NCBI RefSeq assembly: GCF_020524165.1
Contig: NZ_JAIVKU010000006.1
Location: 169,385-233,384, forward strand
Length of the DNA: 64,000 bases
Source: Guptibacillus hwajinpoensis
GTDB lineage: Bacteria > Bacillota > Bacilli > Bacillales > Guptibacillaceae
Reading direction: 5' to 3'
Positions 49,393 through 57,921 of this stretch are shown one piece after another. The notes beneath the pieces are model-generated. The model searched no databases, had not been told where the DNA came from, and saw nothing but the letters and a program-made list of their open reading frames with translations. Each line of letters opens with the position of its first letter. Position 1 is the stretch's first letter. A program made the translations under genes and the position numbers.

Positions 49393-50604
49393 TTAAAGCA
49401 CCTCCTGAATCATTTCAATGTAATCTTCAATTGAATCAATGTTTTTACGTTTTAGAATAAGTTTTTTTCCAAGATGTAAGGCTTTTCTTTCAATCGCGAG
49501 CTTGGTTACTGGATCAGTGATTGTCTCAATTTCTTCTACATGAGCAAGCCCAATCGTTCTCCGGATAATCTTACAACCCGAAAACCCAATACTATCGACA
49601 AAAATAGAGTGAAGATAAATGTCAAGATAGCTTCTGGAATAGAGGTTATCTTCTGATAGGTATGTGTCCCAGAGTGATCGAAAAGTAGATTCAAAAACGT
49701 GCCAAACTTCAGTGATTACACCAAAAAGATAAGCGAGATATCCATCTTTTTCTTCTTCCGTTCGATGGGCTTCTTGGGAAAGAATACTAAGTGCAAGATT
49801 GGCAATAAAAGCACCAATATCAAATCCTACTGGGCCATAGAAAGCGAACTCAGGATCGATTACTTTTGTGGATCTTGCTGTTACGAACAAGCTACCTGTA
49901 TGCAAGTCCCCGTGTATTAAGGCCTCTCCTTTTGTTAAGAAGGAATGTTTAAGCGAAGCAACTTCAGTTAGGAAGTCTTGATCTTCCCACAAAATTTCAA
50001 CATCTGGTCGAAGCTCTTCTGTAAATGCGTTGCTTTCAGCATTGTAGAAGGGATCTGAAAACACGAGACTTTCCGTGATCCCGCATAAATCTGGATTGCT
50101 AAATCGTTTAGCAAGCTCTTTCTTTTTTGCAGAACCAAGACCGTAATCAGAAGTGAAAAAGAGCGTGTGAGCGAGATAAGTACCGACATTTTTTGCAAGC
50201 TCAGGGTAGACACGTCCTTCAATCAGTCCTTTGCGCAAAATCGTATGCGATGATAAATCTTCCATCACTGTTGCCGCTTTTTCTGAGTCATGCAGATAAA
50301 CAATTGGGGAAAATTCTGGAACAAGCGAATGAGCTTGCTTGAGAGCCTCGCTCTCAATTCTGGAGCGATCGAGCGTAAGTGGCCAGGACTCACCAACAAC
50401 CTTGGCATAAGGCAAAGCTTGTTTGACGATCCAGGATTCCTCTGTTGCTTTGTTTTGAACCTGGAATACATAGTTTAAATTTCCATCCCCAATTTCCTTT
50501 ACGAGAAGGGGGGCAGAGGGATCGATGAAATTGTGCTGCACTAAAAAATGAACAACGGTTTCTTGTGTAAATGGTATATATCCCGACTTAACTTGAAAAG
50601 ACAT
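49393..50604 (-). CDS. mtnK: 5-methylthioribose kinase
   Basis: A 403-residue kinase of the protein-kinase-like fold. The catalytic loop is ALIHGDLHTGSLFV, followed by the metal-binding IDPEFAFYGPVGFDIGAF motif of MtnK. It phosphorylates methylthioribose at C1 using ATP, drawing in the sugar made from methylthioadenosine recycling or taken up from outside. The start is ATG 50604 behind GAAAGGAG; the longer open frame upstream is the riboswitch itself. It is the first gene of the mtnK-mtnA-ABC transporter operon. Confidence 0.95.
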   Translation of the reverse strand: MSFQVKSGYIPFTQETVVHFLVQHNFIDPSAPLLVKEIGDGNLNYVFQVQNKATEESWIVKQALPYAKVVGESWPLTLDRSRIESEALKQAHSLVPEFSPIVYLHDSEKAATVMEDLSSHTILRKGLIEGRVYPELAKNVGTYLAHTLFFTSDYGLGSAKKKELAKRFSNPDLCGITESLVFSDPFYNAESNAFTEELRPDVEILWEDQDFLTEVASLKHSFLTKGEALIHGDLHTGSLFVTARSTKVIDPEFAFYGPVGFDIGAFIANLALSILSQEAHRTEEEKDGYLAYLFGVITEVWHVFESTFRSLWDTYLSEDNLYSRSYLDIYLHSIFVDSIGFSGCKIIRRTIGLAHVEEIETITDPVTKLAIERKALHLGKKLILKRKNIDSIEDYIEMIQEVL

Positions 50605-50665
50605 GTGTAAGTCTCCTTTCAAAAATAATAGATTATGTAAAGAAGGATTCTTGTTTAAAAGACAC

Positions 50666-50696
50666 AAAAAAGCCTCTTTCCGAAGAAAGAGGCTTG
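50666..50696 (-). terminator. Terminator of the SAM riboswitch upstream of mtnK
   Basis: Minus strand GCCTCTTTCTTCGGAAAGAGGC followed by TTTTTT, immediately downstream of the aptamer. Formed when SAM is bound. Confidence 0.88.
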
Positions 50697-50715
50697 AAGA
50701 CAAATATCCTTCACA

Positions 50716-50854
50716 CCTCTTATCTTCCAGGATGAAAGTCATCCTGTTGGAAGTAGCACCGTGCCATCTAAGCCATCCTGTATAGATGTACTTAAGAATC
50801 GGTCGGTTGCTGGGCGTCATAGGGCCAAATCCCTCAGCCTGCTCTTGATAAGAG
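50716..50854 (-). ncRNA. SAM-I riboswitch (S box) of the mtnK operon
   Basis: On the minus strand the P1 strand CTCTTATC pairs with the closing GATAAGAG. Inside are the family blocks GAGGGATTTGGCCC, ATGACGCCCAGCAACC and GGTGCTACTTCC. The expected order and distances of the S box are present. High SAM should stop transcription of mtnK-mtnA and the ABC importer. Confidence 0.96.
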
Positions 50855-50896
50855 AAAGTTTATGAAATTATTTTACAATTTTTTCGCTTGAAATGT

Positions 50897-50926
50897 ATGT
50901 TACAGAGAAACAGATGCATTTGTCAA
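50897..50926 (-). promoter_or_regulatory. Sigma-A promoter of the mtnK operon
   Basis: Minus strand TTGACA (50926-50921), 18-base spacer, TAACAT (50902-50897). It lies about 40 bases before the riboswitch. Confidence 0.6.
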
Positions 50927-50940
50927 TAATATTTTGAATT

Positions 50941-51723
50941 TTATTTATAAATATCTGGTCGTCGATCTTCAAAGATGGGGATGCGACTCCGGATTGATGA
51001 AATTTCTTCTTCGTCAATTGAGCCTGTTAATATCGTTTCCTCTTCGCCTGCTTCTGCGATAATCGTTCCCCATGGATCAATGATTAAAGAATGTCCACCA
51101 AACGCATTATCTGGATCTGACCCGACCCGGTTACAAGCAATGACGTAGCACTGATTTTCAATGGCACGACTCATTAGTAAGGCACGCCAATGATCTGTAC
51201 GCTGTTTCGGCCATTCGGCTGGAACGAATAAAACTTGAGCTCCTTCAACGGCATGAAGGCGAAGCCACTCTGGAAAGCGAATATCATAACAGATGAATCC
51301 GGCACTTGGGAGTTCTTCAAGTGTGAAGTGGCTTTTCTCATTTCCTGATACGAGGTATTTCTCTTCATTCATCAACCGAAATAGATGGGCTTTGCTATAC
51401 TCATGGATAAGCTGCCCATCTCGATTGAAAACGAGCATCGTATTCGTGACGTGATCATTGTGTTGCTTTGCAATTGAGCCACCTACTATACTCACCTGAT
51501 TCGTTTTGGCCAATTTTGAAAGAAAAGATATAGACTTTTCTGCATTTGTATCTGCAATTTCATCAAGTCGCGATAAATCATAACCAGTCGACCACATTTC
51601 TGGTAAAACGATAATATCTGGTTTGTCGTGAACAGCCTTAGAAACGAGCTCTTCCACTTTAGAGAAATTTTCTTCCGGGTTTCCAAACGCAATATCAAAC
51701 TGCAACAGAGCGATTTTTTTCAT
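50941..51723 (-). CDS. mtnU: Nitrilase-superfamily amidase of methionine salvage
   Basis: A 260-residue carbon-nitrogen hydrolase with the Glu-Lys-Cys triad: Glu in VLPEMWSTGY, Lys in YSKAHLF, Cys in GFICYDIRFPEW. MtnU-type omega-amidase hydrolyses 2-oxoglutaramate, the by-product when MtnE uses glutamine as amino donor. It lies divergent from mtnE, as in Bacillus subtilis (ykrU/ykrV). Start ATG 51723 after GGAGGAG. No riboswitch is present between it and mtnE. Confidence 0.9.
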   Translation of the reverse strand: MKKIALLQFDIAFGNPEENFSKVEELVSKAVHDKPDIIVLPEMWSTGYDLSRLDEIADTNAEKSISFLSKLAKTNQVSIVGGSIAKQHNDHVTNTMLVFNRDGQLIHEYSKAHLFRLMNEEKYLVSGNEKSHFTLEELPSAGFICYDIRFPEWLRLHAVEGAQVLFVPAEWPKQRTDHWRALLMSRAIENQCYVIACNRVGSDPDNAFGGHSLIIDPWGTIIAEAGEEETILTGSIDEEEISSIRSRIPIFEDRRPDIYK

Positions 51724-51753
51724 TGTTTTCTCCTCCTCGCTTACAAAATAAGC

Positions 51754-51782
51754 TTTACATGATTGTGTATCCAAGATAACAT
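51754..51782 (+). promoter_or_regulatory. Sigma-A promoter of mtnE
   Basis: TTTACA (51754-51759), 17-base spacer, TAACAT (51777-51782). No S box separates it from the gene. Confidence 0.5.
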
Positions 51783-51825
51783 AATTTACTAGAATTTCAC
51801 GAAAATTTTAACAGGATGTGATTCT

Positions 51826-52998
51826 TTGAAACAATTTCAAACTTCGGATGCGCTTAAACGACTACCGGAACAATTTTTTGCGAAGCTTGCTGGAAAAGTA
51901 AACCGCTATGTAGAGGCGGGTTATGACATCATTAATCTTGGACAGGGAAATCCTGATCAGCCAACACCCGATCATATTATTAAGTCCTTGCAGAATGCAG
52001 CAGAAAAGCCTAGTTATCACAAATATCCGCCTTTTCGGGGACAGCCATTTTTAAAGCAGGCAGTTGCCGATTTCTATCAGCGGGAATTCGGAGTGGAGCT
52101 TGATCCTGAGACCGAAGTAGCTGTTCTTTTCGGTGGAAAAGCAGGCCTTGTCGAGGTCAGTCAATGTTTACTAAATAAAGGTGATGTGGCACTCGTTCCA
52201 GACCCGGGTTATCCTGATTATTGGTCAGGTGTCGCGATGGCTGAAGCGGATATGCAAATGATGCCGTTGCTTGAGAAAAATCATTTTTTACCAGACTATG
52301 ATGCGATTCCAGAGGATTCATTAAAAAAAGCGAAAATGATGTTTTTAAATTATCCCAACAACCCAACTGCAGCTGTCGCAACGAAGTGCTTCTTTGAGGA
52401 AACAGTCCGTTTTGCAGAGACGAATGATATTTGTGTTGTACATGATTTCGCTTACGGTGCGATCGGGTTTGATGGAGAGCGACCGATTAGCTTTTTGGAA
52501 ACAGAGGGTGCTAAAGACAATGGAATTGAAATCTATACCCTTTCCAAAACATATAATATGGCGGGATGGCGTGTAGGATTTGCAGTTGGAAATCAATCTG
52601 TTGTTGAGAGCATCAATCTCCTTCAGGATCATTTTTATGTCAGTCTATTTAGTGCGGTACAAGAAGCCGCTGCTGAAGCTTTGCTTGGATCACAGCAGTG
52701 TGTAGAAGATCTTCGTGAAACGTATGAGTCAAGACGAAATGTTCTTATTCAAGGACTCCATGACATTGGCTGGGATGTGACTTCTCCTGCGGGATCGTTT
52801 TTCGCCTGGTTGAAGGTACCCGAATCTTTTACTTCAGAAAGTTTTGCAGAGTACTTGCTTGAAAACGTACAGATTGTGGTCGCACCTGGTAATGGTTTTG
52901 GAAAATACGGTGAGGGCTATGTACGAGTAGGGCTACTCACTTCTGAAGAGAAACTAAGAGAAGCTGTTGAGCGCATTAAGTCTCTTAATCTCTTTTGA
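51826..52998 (+). CDS. mtnE: Methionine-forming aminotransferase (2-keto-4-methylthiobutyrate)
   Basis: A 390-residue fold-type I aminotransferase. INLGQGNPDQPTPDHI is the N-terminal substrate block, NYPNNPTAAVAT binds the ring, HDFAYGAIGFDG carries the ring Asp and Tyr, and the PLP lysine is in LSKTYNMAGWRVG. It transaminates 2-keto-4-methylthiobutyrate to methionine, the last step of salvage. TTG start, with only a weak AGGATG site. It lies between mtnU and mtnW as in Bacillus subtilis, but without its own SAM riboswitch. Specificity is assigned from context. Confidence 0.9.
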   Translation: MKQFQTSDALKRLPEQFFAKLAGKVNRYVEAGYDIINLGQGNPDQPTPDHIIKSLQNAAEKPSYHKYPPFRGQPFLKQAVADFYQREFGVELDPETEVAVLFGGKAGLVEVSQCLLNKGDVALVPDPGYPDYWSGVAMAEADMQMMPLLEKNHFLPDYDAIPEDSLKKAKMMFLNYPNNPTAAVATKCFFEETVRFAETNDICVVHDFAYGAIGFDGERPISFLETEGAKDNGIEIYTLSKTYNMAGWRVGFAVGNQSVVESINLLQDHFYVSLFSAVQEAAAEALLGSQQCVEDLRETYESRRNVLIQGLHDIGWDVTSPAGSFFAWLKVPESFTSESFAEYLLENVQIVVAPGNGFGKYGEGYVRVGLLTSEEKLREAVERIKSLNLF

Positions 52999-53020
52999 TT
53001 CAGAAAAATGAAAAAACGGA

Positions 53021-53049
53021 TTGACAGAATTTCCTACGTCTGGCATAAT
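53021..53049 (+). promoter_or_regulatory. Sigma-A promoter of the mtnWXBD operon
   Basis: TTGACA (53021-53026), 17-base spacer, CATAAT (53044-53049). Confidence 0.75.
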
Positions 53050-53082
53050 TCAAATCAATTACTAAAACGAATAAATTGCATA

Positions 53083-53192
53083 CTCTTATCCAGAGAGGTG
53101 GAGGGACGAGCCCTTTGAAGCCCGGCAACCGATTTTTAAGTTTTCTTAAAAACACGGTGCTAATTCTCGCAGCAAAAGCTGGAAGATAAGAG
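53083..53192 (+). ncRNA. SAM-I riboswitch (S box) of mtnWXBD
   Basis: CTCTTATCC and GGAAGATAAGAG close P1; inside are AGAGGTGGAGGGACGAGCCC, TGAAGCCCGGCAACC, a short U/A hairpin and CGGTGCTAATTC. All S-box landmarks are in order. Confidence 0.96.
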
Positions 53193-53207
53193 GAAGAGCA
53201 TGGTGAT

Positions 53208-53239
53208 AGAGACCTCTTCCTCGTGAAGGGGTCTTTTTT
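53208..53239 (+). terminator. Terminator of the mtnWXBD riboswitch
   Basis: GAGACCTCTTCCTC and GTGAAGGGGTCT form a stem followed by TTTTT. The 5' arm can alternatively pair with AAGAGGAAGAG at the aptamer end, which would form the antiterminator. Confidence 0.85.
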
Positions 53240-53310
53240 GTGTGAAAAGCGAATGGCTTCTTACAAATACAAAAGCGCGAAACTCAGATTGACTGAAAGG
53301 AATGAAGGCA

Positions 53311-54510
53311 ATGAGTCGACTTATAGCCACCTATCTTGTGAATAACGACCATCAATTAGCACAGCGTGCCGAATCAATTGCCCTGGGCTTAACCGTTGGA
53401 ACGTGGACGAATCTCCCATTATTAGAAAAAGAACAGTTGCAAAAACATAAAGGAGAAGTGGTTCTGGTCGAGGAGAGAGAAGAGAAGGGAATCATCGTAA
53501 TCTCATATCCAGCTATTAATTTTAGTGCTGACATTCCAGCGATTTTAACCACGGTTTTCGGTAAACTTTCTCTTGATGGAGAAATTAAACTCCTAGATTT
53601 AACGTTTTCAGATGAGCTCCTTAAAGCATTTCCAGGGCCCGCTTTTGGCATTAAGGGCATCCGAAAGCTTGCTGATGCGCATGACCGACCGCTTTTAATG
53701 AGTATATTTAAAGGGGTTATTGGAAAGCCGCTGCGAGAATTAGAACAGCAGATGCAGGCCCAAGCACTTGGGAAAGTTGATTTCGTGAAAGATGACGAAA
53801 TTCTTTTCGAAAATGAGTTATCACCTCTTGAAAAACGAGTACCTGCTTTGAAAAAAGTGTTGGACGAAACGTCAGAAATTACCGGGAAGCGAACACGTTA
53901 TGCGGTTAATTTAACAGGCAGAACCGCCAACTTGAAGGATCAAGCAAAGCGCGCTGTTGAGTTAGGAGCAGATGCTCTTTTGTTTAATGTTTTTACATAT
54001 GGGCTAGACGTCTTACAATCTCTTGTAGAAGAGAAAGAGATCCCAGTTCCAATAATGGCTCATCCTTCTTTCTCAGGAGCAATGGCTGCATCAAGCACCT
54101 ACGGCATAAGTTATTCGCTATTACTTGGCAAATTACTTCGAATAGCAGGCGCTGATTTTTCCCTTTTCCCCTCCCCTTACGGAAGTGTAGCACTTGATCG
54201 AAACGAGGCTCTCGCAACAGCCTCCTTCTTAACGGAAACGAATCAACTAAACAGGACATTCCCGGTGCCATCCGCGGGCATTCATCCTGGATTGGTTCCT
54301 CTGTTGATCCAGGACTTTGGAAAAGAATGCGTCATTAACGCTGGAGGAGGCGTACATGGTCATCCGGGGGGAGCTGCTTCTGGTGGAAAAGCGTTCCGAG
54401 ATGCGATTAAAGCCGTTCTGACAAATCAAACTCTTGAAGAGGCCTCGCTTAATAGTGATGAACTTCACCAGGCACTTACAAAGTGGGGAAGCACAGAGGT
54501 GATTCGATGA
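53311..54510 (+). CDS. mtnW: 2,3-diketo-5-methylthiopentyl-1-phosphate enolase (RuBisCO-like)
   Basis: A 399-residue RuBisCO-like protein. The motif VDFVKDDEI corresponds to the carbamylated lysine and metal-binding Asp/Glu of RuBisCO; GIKGIRKLADAHDRPLLMSIFKGVIGKPL lies before it, and the barrel ends with INAGGGVHGHPGGAASG. It enolises the diketo intermediate of methionine salvage. I start at ATG 53311 (MSRLIATYL), with AAAGG at a good distance; the ATG at 53302 lies directly on that site. The next gene overlaps its stop codon by 4 bases. Confidence 0.95.
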   Translation: MSRLIATYLVNNDHQLAQRAESIALGLTVGTWTNLPLLEKEQLQKHKGEVVLVEEREEKGIIVISYPAINFSADIPAILTTVFGKLSLDGEIKLLDLTFSDELLKAFPGPAFGIKGIRKLADAHDRPLLMSIFKGVIGKPLRELEQQMQAQALGKVDFVKDDEILFENELSPLEKRVPALKKVLDETSEITGKRTRYAVNLTGRTANLKDQAKRAVELGADALLFNVFTYGLDVLQSLVEEKEIPVPIMAHPSFSGAMAASSTYGISYSLLLGKLLRIAGADFSLFPSPYGSVALDRNEALATASFLTETNQLNRTFPVPSAGIHPGLVPLLIQDFGKECVINAGGGVHGHPGGAASGGKAFRDAIKAVLTNQTLEEASLNSDELHQALTKWGSTEVIR

Positions 54511-55205
54511 AAAAGCCGATAATATTTTGTGATTTTGATGGCACGATTACAAATAGTGATAATATCGTTTCCTTAATGAAACGATTTGCGCCGAAAGAGT
54601 GGGAGCAAATAAAAGATGATGTTCTAGCACAAAATCTTTCTATTCGAGAAGGTGTAGGGCAAATGTTTCACCTGATTCCATCCGCTCGAAAAAAAGAGTT
54701 GCTTGAATATTTATTAGACACCACGGAGGTTAGACAGGGATTTTCCGAATTTGTTAATTATACGAGACGCGAAGAAATTGAACTTTATATTGTAAGCGGA
54801 GGCATTGATTTCTTTGTTTATCCACTCCTCGAGCCCTTTGGCATTCCAGAGGAGAATATTTTCTGCAATGGAAGCGACTTTACGAACAAAACCATTACCA
54901 TTACATGGCCCTATGCGTGTGGCGAGGACTGTACGAATGATTGCGGTTGCTGCAAGCCAGGAATTTTAAGGCGATTTGAGGGAGAAGCATATCGAAAAAT
55001 TGTGATTGGTGACTCTATTACAGATCTAGAAGCAGCCAAACAGGCAGATCAAGTATTTGCAAGAGATTACTTAGCGGAGAAATGTAAGGCTCTTGGTATC
55101 TCTGCAGTTCCGTTTGAGTCTTTTCATGACATTATTAGAAAATTAGCAGAAGAACAGGAGGTTTATGATGAGTATAGTAGAGAAACGTTGGAACGAACTT
55201 GCTGA
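54507..55205 (+). CDS. mtnX: 2-hydroxy-3-keto-5-methylthiopentenyl-1-phosphate phosphatase
   Basis: A 232-residue HAD phosphatase. Motif 1 is FCDFDGTITNSDN (nucleophile Asp10), motif 2 the Ser in IVSGGIDFF and motif 4 GDSITDLEAAKQAD. Several Cys (CGEDCTNDCGCCKPG) form a group typical of MtnX. It removes phosphate to give the acireductone. ATGA overlap with mtnW; its 3' end overlaps mtnB by about 40 bases, unusually long but in a different frame. Confidence 0.94.
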   Translation: MKKPIIFCDFDGTITNSDNIVSLMKRFAPKEWEQIKDDVLAQNLSIREGVGQMFHLIPSARKKELLEYLLDTTEVRQGFSEFVNYTRREEIELYIVSGGIDFFVYPLLEPFGIPEENIFCNGSDFTNKTITITWPYACGEDCTNDCGCCKPGILRRFEGEAYRKIVIGDSITDLEAAKQADQVFARDYLAEKCKALGISAVPFESFHDIIRKLAEEQEVYDEYSRETLERTC

Positions 55206-55791
55206 TATAAAAGATGAGTTAGCAGCGCGTGATTGGTTTCCAGGAACAAGTGGCAATCTCTCCATAAAAGTAAGTGATGAGCCTCTTCAATTTCTCGTCA
55301 CAGCCAGTGGAAAAGATAAAAGAAAACGAACAGAGGAAGATTTTATTTTGGTCGATCGAAACGGTAAGGCCATTGAAAAGACTTCTCTAAAACCATCTGC
55401 TGAAACGATTGTTCACCAGGCCATCTATTCAAACACAGATGCCGGATGTTGCTTGCATGTCCACACGGTCGATAACAATGTGATCTCAGAACTTTTTAGC
55501 TCGGAAGGGAAAGTCACTTTTAAGGGTGTTGAATTAATCAAGGCGTTTGGATTATGGGGACAACATGATCAAATAGACGTTCCCATCATTGAAAATACAA
55601 ATGACCTTTCTTTACTTGCTCAAGATGTCGTGAATGTCATCAAGAAAGAAACGAAAGCAGTATTAATGAAAAATCACGGCATTACGGTATGGGGACGCAA
55701 TGGGTTTGAAGCCAAAAAATATTTAGAAGCTTTTGAGTTTTTATTTAGCTATGAACTTAAATTAAGAAGCTTCCAACCAGTTGTAAGCTAA
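55168..55791 (+). CDS. mtnB: Methylthioribulose-1-phosphate dehydratase
   Basis: A 207-residue class II aldolase-family protein. DWFPGTSGNLSIKV binds substrate phosphate; KPSAETIVH, LHVHTVDNN and KNHGITVWG supply the acid and zinc histidines. It dehydrates methylthioribulose-1-phosphate to the diketo compound. I choose ATG 55168 (MSIVEKRW), 6 bases after AGGAGGT; ATG 55165 is in frame but closer. It overlaps the end of mtnX. Confidence 0.94.
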   Translation: MSIVEKRWNELADIKDELAARDWFPGTSGNLSIKVSDEPLQFLVTASGKDKRKRTEEDFILVDRNGKAIEKTSLKPSAETIVHQAIYSNTDAGCCLHVHTVDNNVISELFSSEGKVTFKGVELIKAFGLWGQHDQIDVPIIENTNDLSLLAQDVVNVIKKETKAVLMKNHGITVWGRNGFEAKKYLEAFEFLFSYELKLRSFQPVVS

Positions 55792-55815
55792 ACAATTATA
55801 AAGGAGGAAGAAGCA

Positions 55816-56349
55816 ATGGCGGTAATTAAAGTAAGGAATTCAGGAGAAGTGATTGAGGGAAAGAACGCCGTAAGCTCATTTTTACAACAAGAAGGCGTGC
55901 TTTATGAACAGTGGCAAGTGGAAAAACTTCCACTAGAATTAAGAGGTAACTGTCAAATCAATGACGAACAAAAGAACGAAATTTTAACTGTATTTAATGA
56001 AGAAATTCGTTCGCTAGCTGAACGGAATGGATATGGAAACTGGGACGTGGTGGCTCTTTCTGAAGAAACGCCGGAACTTGATACCATTCTGAAGAAATTT
56101 GAACAAGTTCATGTTCATACGGAAGATGAAGTGAGGGCCATTACTGCTGGACATGGTATTTTTGTGATCAAAGGGAGCGTCGGATATTTTGATGTGGAAT
56201 TAGACCCTGGTGATGTGATTTCAGTTCCAGTGGATACACCGCACTTTTTCACATTAATGGATGATCGTCAGGTTGTAGCCGTCCGGCTTTTCATTGACCC
56301 ATCAGGCTGGGTAGCCCACCCTTATGAAGAAAAAGAAAGTGTAAACTAA
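55816..56349 (+). CDS. mtnD: Acireductone dioxygenase
   Basis: A 177-residue cupin. The metal ligands are HVHTEDE (two His and Glu) and the later His in DTPHFF. With iron it splits acireductone to 2-keto-4-methylthiobutyrate and formate; with nickel it makes an off-pathway product. It closes the mtnWXBD operon behind AAGGAGG and is followed by a terminator. MtnE then makes methionine. Confidence 0.95.
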   Translation: MAVIKVRNSGEVIEGKNAVSSFLQQEGVLYEQWQVEKLPLELRGNCQINDEQKNEILTVFNEEIRSLAERNGYGNWDVVALSEETPELDTILKKFEQVHVHTEDEVRAITAGHGIFVIKGSVGYFDVELDPGDVISVPVDTPHFFTLMDDRQVVAVRLFIDPSGWVAHPYEEKESVN

Positions 56350-56350
56350 A

Positions 56351-56390
56351 TGAAAGTGGCCGTGAATGTCTACGGCCACTTTTTCTTTCA
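56351..56390 (+). terminator. Terminator after mtnD
   Basis: TGAAAGTGGCCGT and ACGGCCACTTTTTC form a long stem with a T run. It may also serve the converging GNAT gene. Confidence 0.88.
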
Positions 56391-56397
56391 TTCATTG

Positions 56398-56916
56398 TTA
56401 GCTACATGTAGCAATCAAATCATCGAGATCTGGCCAACCAAAAGCCGTTTCTAAAAGTTTTTTACCTGCAATTTCAATTTCTTTCTGAGCAATTTCAAGT
56501 GGATGAAAGCTTTGGTAAAACTGCGAAGCGGGGTTCCCATTCAATACCCAAACAAGCATTGAGCGATACGATTCTTTTTTTAGCTCTTTCGCAACAGAAC
56601 ATAGCAGCATTTTACCAGCACCTTTTCGCTGTGCTTCCTTAAGAAGATAAATCGCATACAGCTCTCCATCATATTGATAAGATTCAGATCTATTTTGCCC
56701 ACCATTTGCAAACCCAATGATTTCATCTTGATCAACTGCTACAAAAATAGGACTACCGTCTGCAATTAGCTTTTTCCAACGTGCTTTCCTTATTTCAATA
56801 TCGAGTGAGTTTAGATAATCTTCTGGAATGAGCAACTGATAGGTCGTTTTCCAGCTATTCACATGAACAGTTGCGATTGCTAGAGCATCATCTTTTGTGG
56901 CTTTTCTAATTTTCAT
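56398..56916 (-). CDS. GNAT family N-acetyltransferase
   Basis: A 172-residue GNAT enzyme. MKIRKATKDDALAIATVHVNSWKTTYQLLIPEDYL is the common start; AIYLLKEAQRKGAGKMLLCSVAKEL binds acetyl-CoA; and the end of the fold is LVWVLNGNPASQFYQSF. Acceptor unknown. Start ATG 56916 after AAGGAGAGC. Convergent with mtnD. Confidence 0.88.
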   Translation of the reverse strand: MKIRKATKDDALAIATVHVNSWKTTYQLLIPEDYLNSLDIEIRKARWKKLIADGSPIFVAVDQDEIIGFANGGQNRSESYQYDGELYAIYLLKEAQRKGAGKMLLCSVAKELKKESYRSMLVWVLNGNPASQFYQSFHPLEIAQKEIEIAGKKLLETAFGWPDLDDLIATCS

Positions 56917-57021
56917 GGAAGCTCTCCTTATCACCAATGATTTCTTACTTCACTCCTTTCTAGAAAAAGGGAATGAATCCTGCTAGTCGAATTAATCAGG
57001 TAAGTTCTACAAAGGGAAGGA

Positions 57022-57912
57022 ATGAGTAGTATGAAAAAAATAAAATTGAACGTAGAAGGGCTCGACGTTTGTGGATTTGAATGGGGAAATCAATCTAATC
57101 CAACCATTATTCTTCTTCATGGTTTGACGAACAATGCACTAGGTTTTTATGAAATGGCTGAAGAACTTCAAGATCATTTTTACCTTTATTCGATTGATTT
57201 ACCTGGTCACGGTGAGACACCGTCATTTAATGAAGAAAAAAGTTATTCTTTTCAATTTCTATCTAAATGGCTTGAAAAAGTTTGCCTTGCCTTAGGTGAT
57301 CAACCTGTATTTTTAATTGGGCATTCTTGGGGAGCGGCTCTGGCACTCCATTTTAGTAGTCAGTTTTCTGATAGGGTAAAAGGCGTGGTGATGATTGATG
57401 GAGGTTATCTCCATTTTGATGAAGATCTTTCAGAAACATTAGAGCAACTCCTTGAGCACATGTCACAGTGGGTAAAGGAAAGTTATTATCCAAGCATAGA
57501 AGAATATGAGGAAAAGAAGAAAGATGAGATTGGTAGGTGGAGCCATGAGTTGAAGCAGATGGTACAGAGAGATATGAAGGAAGTAGCGGGCGGCGTAGCC
57601 ATGAGGGCAAGTGAAAATACGGTGAGGGCTATTGCAAAGTCACTCTACCATGAGCCTTGCCGCGAAATATTTTCCCGGGTACACGTTCCGACTTTTTTAA
57701 TAAGAGCAACGCTCCCTGAAGAAGGTGAAGGGATAAGAAACCAGGAAGCAGTCAGGATGCAAAGGGAATTAGGAGAAGAGTGTATGATCAGGGCTATTCC
57801 AAAAACGGGTCATGTCCTACATTGGCAAAAACCTGAAGAAACCTTCAAAATGATTGAAAATTGGTTACACGAAAAAACTAACAGTGGAGTACGAACAATA
57901 ACCCCCAAGTAA
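57022..57912 (+). CDS. Alpha/beta hydrolase
   Basis: A 296-residue serine hydrolase of the canonical fold: oxyanion motif LLHGLTNNALGF, nucleophile elbow GHSWGAALALHF (Ser near residue 104), and catalytic His in KTGHVLHWQKPEE. It has a cap region rich in Glu/Lys (residues 140-190). The substrate is unknown. The start at 57022 follows AAGGGAAGGA; ATG 57031 is possible. Single gene, convergent with a histidine kinase. Confidence 0.88.
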   Translation: MSSMKKIKLNVEGLDVCGFEWGNQSNPTIILLHGLTNNALGFYEMAEELQDHFYLYSIDLPGHGETPSFNEEKSYSFQFLSKWLEKVCLALGDQPVFLIGHSWGAALALHFSSQFSDRVKGVVMIDGGYLHFDEDLSETLEQLLEHMSQWVKESYYPSIEEYEEKKKDEIGRWSHELKQMVQRDMKEVAGGVAMRASENTVRAIAKSLYHEPCREIFSRVHVPTFLIRATLPEEGEGIRNQEAVRMQRELGEECMIRAIPKTGHVLHWQKPEETFKMIENWLHEKTNSGVRTITPK

Positions 57913-57921
57913 AGAGGGCTA

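Noticed and set aside
50605..50820. 72-codon N-terminal extension of MtnK
   Set aside because: It is the SAM riboswitch translated; the real start has a good ribosome binding site at 50604.
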